Shown in pieces: positions 6,689 through 10,284 of a DNA stretch of 10,284 nucleotides (position 1 is the first letter of the stretch; every line of letters begins with the position of its first letter). The notes beneath the pieces were generated by a model, which saw only the letters and a program-made list of their open reading frames with translations, did no database searches and was not told the origin of the DNA. The stretch is from an uncultured Oscillospiraceae bacterium (GTDB taxonomy: Bacteria > Bacillota_A > Clostridia > Oscillospirales > Oscillospiraceae): contig CAKTZK010000053.1 in NCBI GenBank assembly GCA_934635515.1, positions 1-10,284 of the forward strand. The letters are read 5' to 3'. The position numbers were made by a program, and so were the translations under genes.

Positions 6689-6717
6689 TTCACATTCCAT
6701 TCTCAATATGGTATAAT
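6689..6717 (+). promoter_or_regulatory. Promoter of pfkA
   Basis: TTCACA (6689-6694), a 17-base spacer and a perfect TATAAT (6712-6717) preceded by TGG (extended -10). The -35 box is only 14 bases from that of the divergent small gene, so the two promoters stand back to back. Confidence 0.85.
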
Positions 6718-6749
6718 TAGAAAAATATCTCCCGAAAGGAGTCATTTCT

Positions 6750-7727
6750 ATGGAAAACGCAGTGAAACGCATCGGCGTCCTCACCAGCGGCGGCGACGCT
6801 CCGGGCATGAACGCCTGTATCCGGGCCGTGGTCCGCTCGGCCCTGGGCCGGGGCATTGAGTGTGTGGGTATCCGCCGGGGCTGGAGCGGGCTTATTAACG
6901 GAGACATTATGCCCATGGATTCCTCCAGCGTCAGCCGCATCATCAACCGCGGCGGCACTATGCTCTATACCGCCCGCAGCGAGGAGTTCCGCACCGAGGC
7001 GGGCCAGCAGCGGGCCGTGAATACCTGCAAGCTCCTGGGACTGGACGGCGTGGTGGCCATCGGCGGCGACGGCACTTTTCGCGGCGCCCAGGAGTTGAGC
7101 AAGCACGGTATCGCCGTGGTGGGCATCCCCGGCACCATCGACGAGGACATCGTCTGCACCGAGTATACCATCGGCTTTGATACCGCTGCCAATACCGCCG
7201 TGGAGTGCATCGACCGCCTGCGGGATACCATGCAGTCCCATGAGCGCTGCTCTGTGGTGGAGGTCATGGGCCGCCACGCGGGGTATCTCGCCCTGTATGT
7301 TGCCATGGCCGTGGGTGCTACCGCCGTTTTGGTGCCCGAGGTACCCTATGACTTTGAAAACCAGGTGGTGGAGAAAATTCGCCGGGCCCGCCTGGGCGGC
7401 AAGACCAACTTCATGATCGTGGTGGCCGAGGGCGCCGCCAGCGCCGTGACGGTAGGAGAGCAGATCAAAAAGGAGCTGGGCCTGGACCCCCGGGTCACCA
7501 TCCTGGGCCATATCCAGCGGGGCGGCAGCCCCACGGCTCACGACCGGGTCATGGCCACCCGCATGGGCGTAGAAGCCGTCCGCGTCCTGGCCGAAGGCCG
7601 CTCCAGCCGGGTGATCTGCTACCGGGACGGCCGCATCATCGATATGGATATCGACGAGGGCCTCCGCATGCAAAAGACCCTGGATCCGGAAGAGCTGGCC
7701 GTCATGGAAACCATGACCGGCGTGTAA
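6750..7727 (+). CDS. pfkA: ATP-dependent 6-phosphofructokinase, 325 aa
   Basis: It catalyses fructose 6-phosphate + ATP to fructose 1,6-bisphosphate + ADP in glycolysis, in the cytoplasm. Motifs are LTSGGDAPGMNA at 11-22, AIGGDGTF at 103-110, PGTIDEDI at 127-134 with catalytic Asp131, MGRHAGY at 173-179 and GHIQRGGSP at 253-261. The glycine after GGD and the PGTID form indicate ATP, not pyrophosphate, as phosphoryl donor; pyrophosphate enzymes carry GGDD and PKTID. The length matches bacterial PfkA (~320). The ATG at 6750 follows AAAGGAG by 8 bases. The catalytic loop reads IDEDIVCTEYT where E. coli has IDNDIKGTDYT. Residues aligned with the E. coli effector-site Arg54 and Asp59 are Ser58 and Arg63, so regulation by ADP/PEP may differ. 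It is a single-gene unit ending at a hairpin. Confidence 0.96.
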   Translation: MENAVKRIGVLTSGGDAPGMNACIRAVVRSALGRGIECVGIRRGWSGLINGDIMPMDSSSVSRIINRGGTMLYTARSEEFRTEAGQQRAVNTCKLLGLDGVVAIGGDGTFRGAQELSKHGIAVVGIPGTIDEDIVCTEYTIGFDTAANTAVECIDRLRDTMQSHERCSVVEVMGRHAGYLALYVAMAVGATAVLVPEVPYDFENQVVEKIRRARLGGKTNFMIVVAEGAASAVTVGEQIKKELGLDPRVTILGHIQRGGSPTAHDRVMATRMGVEAVRVLAEGRSSRVICYRDGRIIDMDIDEGLRMQKTLDPEELAVMETMTGV

Positions 7728-7753
7728 AAATCAAATAGCATGGAAGAGCAGGG

Positions 7754-7785
7754 AAGAGGTGCAGAGTAAAAACTCTGCACCTCTT
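7754..7785 (+). terminator. Hairpin terminator after pfkA
   Basis: A perfect 14-bp stem (7754-7767 with 7772-7785) has loop AAAA, 27 bases after the pfkA stop. The U-tract is very short (CTTG), so termination may be partial or need help from the palindromes that follow. Confidence 0.7.
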
Positions 7786-7791
7786 GTAACC

Positions 7792-7844
7792 TGTCATTGC
7801 GAGACCAGTGACCGAAGTCACTGGTCGTGGCAATCCGCATCCCC
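7792..7844. repeat. Palindromic repeat type B, copy 2
   Basis: TGTCATTGC at one end and GTGGCAATCCGCATCCCC at the other enclose a perfect 10-bp hairpin GACCAGTGAC-CGAA-GTCACTGGTC (7803-7826). The outer ATTGC/GCAAT also pair. It lies between the convergent pfkA and fakA 3' ends. Confidence 0.85.
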
Positions 7845-7899
7845 AAAGGCTCCCCTGCATAAGGGGAGCTGTCACGGCTCCGCCGTGACTGAGGGGTCG
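7845..7899. repeat. Palindromic repeat type A, copy 2
   Basis: This is the better-preserved type A copy. It has a first hairpin CTCCCCT / AGGGGAG, a second perfect hairpin GTCACGGC-TCC-GCCGTGAC, then a terminal TGAGGGGTCG whose AGGGG can also pair with the first CCCCT arm. It directly abuts type B copy 2. Confidence 0.85.
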
Positions 7900-7940
7900 C
7901 CCTGTACGTCCCGCTTCGATTTCATTTTTGCTCCCGCATA

Positions 7941-7974
7941 CAAAACGGTCCCCGGCGGAACACCGCCGGGGACC
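7941..7974 (-). terminator. Intrinsic terminator of fakA
   Basis: A perfect 12-bp GC-rich stem (7947-7958 with 7963-7974) with a 4-base loop lies 12 bases after the fakA stop on the - strand. It is followed by a short U-tract (GTTTTG). Confidence 0.8.
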
Positions 7975-7986
7975 AAATTTTACACT

Positions 7987-9663
7987 TTATTCAATGGACA
8001 CAATGTAATAATACACCGGCTGTCCACCGGCCAGCACGCTGACCTCCGCGTCGGGACAGGCGTCGGCAAAGACCGCCTCGGCCTTTTGGGCGTCCTCCTC
8101 CGTCACATCTTCGCCGTAGAAGATGGTCACGAATTCCGCGTTCCGTGCCTTGGCATCCTCCGCCAGCTTGGAGAGCAGCGGCTCAATGCTGCGGTCGGTG
8201 CCGAAGAGCTTTCCGTCCTCCAGGGCCAGATAGTCCCCCTCGTTGATGGCGAAGCCGTCAAAGTCGGAGTTTCGGGCGGCGTAGGTCACCTGGGCAGTGG
8301 TCACGGCCTGGGCGGCCTCGGTCATGGCCTCGGCAATGGCCTGAGGATCATCCCCCTCCAGGTCCACATTCATCATGGCCGTAATGCCCTGGGGCACCGT
8401 GGCCGTGGGCACCACAATGACCTGCTTATCCGTCAGCCCCACGCATTGCTGGGCCGCCATGATAATGTTCTTATTATTGGGCAGGATGAACACCACCTCG
8501 CTGGGCGTCCGGTTTACCTCCTGCAAAATGGCCTCCGTGGAGGGATTCATGGTCTGTCCGCCGGATACGATCCGGTCCACGCCCAGATCCCTGAACGCCG
8601 TGGCCAGACCCTCGCCGGCGCACACGGCCAAAAAGCCGTACCGCTTCTCTGCCGGGGCGTTGGCGGGCTCTTCCTCCATGTTCTCCAGCTCCCGCTCGAT
8701 CTCATCCAGATCGTCGGTGCTCTGGGCCTTGCGCCCGGCAGCCACGGCCTCGTACTGGGTGCGCATGTTCTCGATCTTTGCCAGCTCCAGCGTGCCGTAT
8801 TTCTGTGCCTCCGTCAGGGCCATGCCGGGAATGTCCGTGTGCACATGGACCTTGAACGCCTCGTCGTCCTCGCCGATGACCAGGCAGTCGCCGATGGTGC
8901 TCAGGTAAGCCCGCAGAGGCTCGATGGAGGTATTCTCCCACTTGCGCACGATGAACACCGTGTCAAAGGTGAAGGTGATCTCCTCCTCGCTGAGGGCAGA
9001 GAAATCCGCCTTGCTCTCAGCCTTGTCCTCGCTCACCTCCGGGATGGCCTCGCCCCGCAGGGCCCGCAGCATACCGTCCAGGATCACCAGATACCCCTTT
9101 CCGCCGGCGTCCACTACGCCTGCCTTTTTCAGCACCGGGTTCATGTCAATGGTCTGGGCCAGGGTCTCCTGCCCGGCCCGGATGGCCTCCTGCAGGACAT
9201 ATTCCACGCTGTTGCACTCCTGGGCGGCCTCGGCGGCCCGATCCGCCGCCAGGCGGGAGACCGTCAGCACCGTGCCCTCGGCGGGCTTCATCACCGCACT
9301 GTAGGCGGTGGTCACGCCCTCCTTCATAGCTCCGGCCAGCTGCACGCCGTCGGCCTCCTCCATGCCCTTGAGATGCTTGGATATGCCCCGAAACAGCAGC
9401 GAGAGGATGACGCCGGAGTTTCCGCGAGCGCCCCGCAGCAGGGCGGAGGCGGTGATGGAGGCGGCGTCGGACACGGACACCGGCTGGCTTTTCTTCAGCT
9501 CCGTGGCGGCGGTCTGAATGGTCAGGCTCATGTTGGTGCCGGTGTCGCCGTCCGGCACGGGGAAAACGTTCAGGTCGTTGATGGCTTCTCGTTCTATGGT
9601 GATGCAGGCAGCGCCGAAAAGAACCATCTGCTTAAATACGCTGCCGCTGATTCTGTCTGTCAT
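7987..9663 (-). CDS. fakA: Fatty acid kinase FakA (YloV/DAK2 family), 558 aa
   Basis: FakA phosphorylates fatty acids held by a FakB (DegV) partner to give acyl-phosphate, feeding exogenous or released fatty acids into phospholipid synthesis in the cytoplasm. The N-terminal DhaL-like kinase domain (about 1-200) has NDLNVFPVPDGDTGTNM at 29-45 with the Mg-ATP aspartates (Asp38, Asp40), RGARGNSGVI at 77-86, GTVLTV at 130-135 and DAGGKG at 185-190. The middle domain (about 225-305) has KVHVHTD at 271-277. An acidic linker spans ~315-340, and the DegV-like C-terminal domain runs from ~342 to the end. The length is close to the family's ~550. The ATG at 9661-9663 follows AAGGAG by 7-8 bases and lies 22 bases after the YloU gene, so the two form an operon. 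The expected middle-domain zinc cysteine (YCTE in relatives) appears to be Asp234 here. No fakB is in the window. Confidence 0.93.
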   Translation of the reverse strand: MTDRISGSVFKQMVLFGAACITIEREAINDLNVFPVPDGDTGTNMSLTIQTAATELKKSQPVSVSDAASITASALLRGARGNSGVILSLLFRGISKHLKGMEEADGVQLAGAMKEGVTTAYSAVMKPAEGTVLTVSRLAADRAAEAAQECNSVEYVLQEAIRAGQETLAQTIDMNPVLKKAGVVDAGGKGYLVILDGMLRALRGEAIPEVSEDKAESKADFSALSEEEITFTFDTVFIVRKWENTSIEPLRAYLSTIGDCLVIGEDDEAFKVHVHTDIPGMALTEAQKYGTLELAKIENMRTQYEAVAAGRKAQSTDDLDEIERELENMEEEPANAPAEKRYGFLAVCAGEGLATAFRDLGVDRIVSGGQTMNPSTEAILQEVNRTPSEVVFILPNNKNIIMAAQQCVGLTDKQVIVVPTATVPQGITAMMNVDLEGDDPQAIAEAMTEAAQAVTTAQVTYAARNSDFDGFAINEGDYLALEDGKLFGTDRSIEPLLSKLAEDAKARNAEFVTIFYGEDVTEEDAQKAEAVFADACPDAEVSVLAGGQPVYYYIVSIE

Positions 9664-9685
9664 GTAGCTTCTCCTTCTGCCGGTC

Positions 9686-10036
9686 TCACATGGTGATAGA
9701 GTCCACGCACACGTTCACGTCGCGGACCTCCACGCCGGTGTTTTTGCTCACCACATACTTAACCTCTCCCATAATGGAGCGGCATACCGTGGCAATATTC
9801 ACGCCGTTTTCCACGATGATGTGCAGTTCAATGGAAACGGTGTTGTCATCGTTGTAGGTGACCTTCACGCCCTTGCTCATAGCCTCCGGGCGCAGCAGAT
9901 GGACGATGCCGTCGGTCATGCTGCGGTAGGCCATGCCCTTTACGCCGAAGCAGTTGGTGGCGGCAGCGCCGGTAATGGTGGTGAAAACGGCGTTGCTGAT
10001 GCCGATCTCGCCCTGATCCGTAAGGACTTTAACCAT
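9686..10036 (-). CDS. yloU: Asp23/Gls24 (YloU) family protein, 116 aa
   Basis: This is a small Asp23/Gls24 alkaline-shock family protein. Visible family features are GEIGISNAVFTTITGAAA near the N terminus, GVKGMA at 31-36, VSIELHIIVENGVNI at 67-81 and GVEVRDVNVCVDSI at 101-114. In Firmicutes the yloU gene commonly precedes yloV/fakA, as here, and family members are linked to envelope stress and membrane-associated roles; the molecular function is not settled. I start at the ATG at 10034-10036 (MVKVLTDQGE), which follows AAAGGAAG at normal spacing. A longer in-frame reading upstream would pass through the predicted promoter. It is the first gene of the yloU-fakA operon. Confidence 0.9.
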   Translation of the reverse strand: MVKVLTDQGEIGISNAVFTTITGAAATNCFGVKGMAYRSMTDGIVHLLRPEAMSKGVKVTYNDDNTVSIELHIIVENGVNIATVCRSIMGEVKYVVSKNTGVEVRDVNVCVDSITM

Positions 10037-10114
10037 AAACAAACTTCCTTTCTTCGTAGGATATCGGTTTGCAGAGTAACGCAAAATGGTAGTAATAAAA
10101 CATATTAGCACTTC

Positions 10115-10143
10115 ATTATAATATAGAATCGCCAAAAGTACAA
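10115..10143 (-). promoter_or_regulatory. Promoter of the yloU-fakA operon
   Basis: A perfect TATAAT -10 box (10115-10120) sits 17 bases from a weak TTGTAC -35 box (10138-10143) on the - strand. The leader would be about 72 bases. Apart from this and the terminal repeat, nothing else stands out between 10037 and 10230. Confidence 0.7.
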
Positions 10144-10230
10144 CCCCCAAAATTTCACCCCCACCCATAACGCCCCAATTTTACCAGATTAACCCCACCC
10201 AATATACCCCCGCACCCCTATAAAACCCCA

Positions 10231-10284
10231 TGTCATTGCCACGGCTAGTGCGCACACTGGCCGTGGCAATCCGTACCCCCGTCC
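10231..10284. repeat. Palindromic repeat type B, copy 3 (may run off the window)
   Basis: TGTCATTGC and GTGGCAATCCG ends flank a 16-bp stem (10235-10250 with 10255-10270) with loop CGCA and a single G-T wobble. The CCCCGTCC tail is shared with type B copy 1. The internal arm sequence differs from copy 2 yet stays self-complementary. Confidence 0.82.

Noticed and set aside
7759..9696. 645-codon open frame on the + strand opposite fakA
   Set aside because: Runs through palindromic repeats and then antisense to fakA; the His/Gly/Leu-rich translation has no domain. The - strand FakA motifs are decisive.

Overview
The window looks like a chromosomal segment from a gut-type Clostridia, most likely Oscillospiraceae/Ruminococcaceae. 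The reasons are GC-rich codon use in the genes, AT-rich promoters with good sigma-A consensus, strong AGGAGG-type ribosome binding sites, the Asp23/YloU-FakA pair, and short palindromic repeats of a style I associate with that group. The taxonomic call is inference.

Layout. At the left, on the + strand, are the 3' end of one ABC exporter half-transporter gene and a complete second one (263-1993), joined by a 4-base ATGA overlap; together they probably form a heterodimeric exporter. A perfect 16-bp bidirectional terminator (2019-2056) separates them from a convergent, - strand polar amino-acid uptake operon. That operon is read right to left as binding lipoprotein (3613-4485), permease (2792-3523) and ATPase (2062-2808). 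It has a near-consensus promoter at 4584-4612, an intercistronic hairpin after the binding-protein gene, and two ArgR-box-like palindromes upstream. Next comes a secreted SH3b/NlpC-P60 cell-wall hydrolase (4807-5799, -) with its own promoter and terminator. A 546-bp gap follows, packed with palindromic repeats, then a small unrecognised gene (6346-6606, -) that diverges from pfkA (6750-7727, +) through back-to-back promoters. A second repeat cluster lies between the convergent 3' ends of pfkA and fakA. The right end is a - strand operon of a YloU/Asp23-family gene (9686-10036) and fakA (7987-9663), with another palindromic repeat at the window edge.

How the genes work together. The binding protein, permease and ATPase make one complete importer. 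YloU-FakA is a conserved Firmicutes pair; FakA phosphorylates fatty acids held by FakB, which is not in this window. PfkA is ATP-type glycolytic phosphofructokinase. The other genes are independent housekeeping or envelope functions. I see no mobile element gene, CRISPR, phage gene, tRNA or rRNA.

The most notable observation is that the binding lipoprotein appears naturally circularly permuted: the segment that normally ends this family lies directly after the lipoprotein signal, and the protein stops where that segment would normally begin. Other points of interest are the ArgR-like sites at the same operon, repeats with conserved ends but differing self-complementary arms, a PfkA with altered allosteric-site residues, and a FakA whose middle-domain zinc cysteine appears replaced by aspartate.
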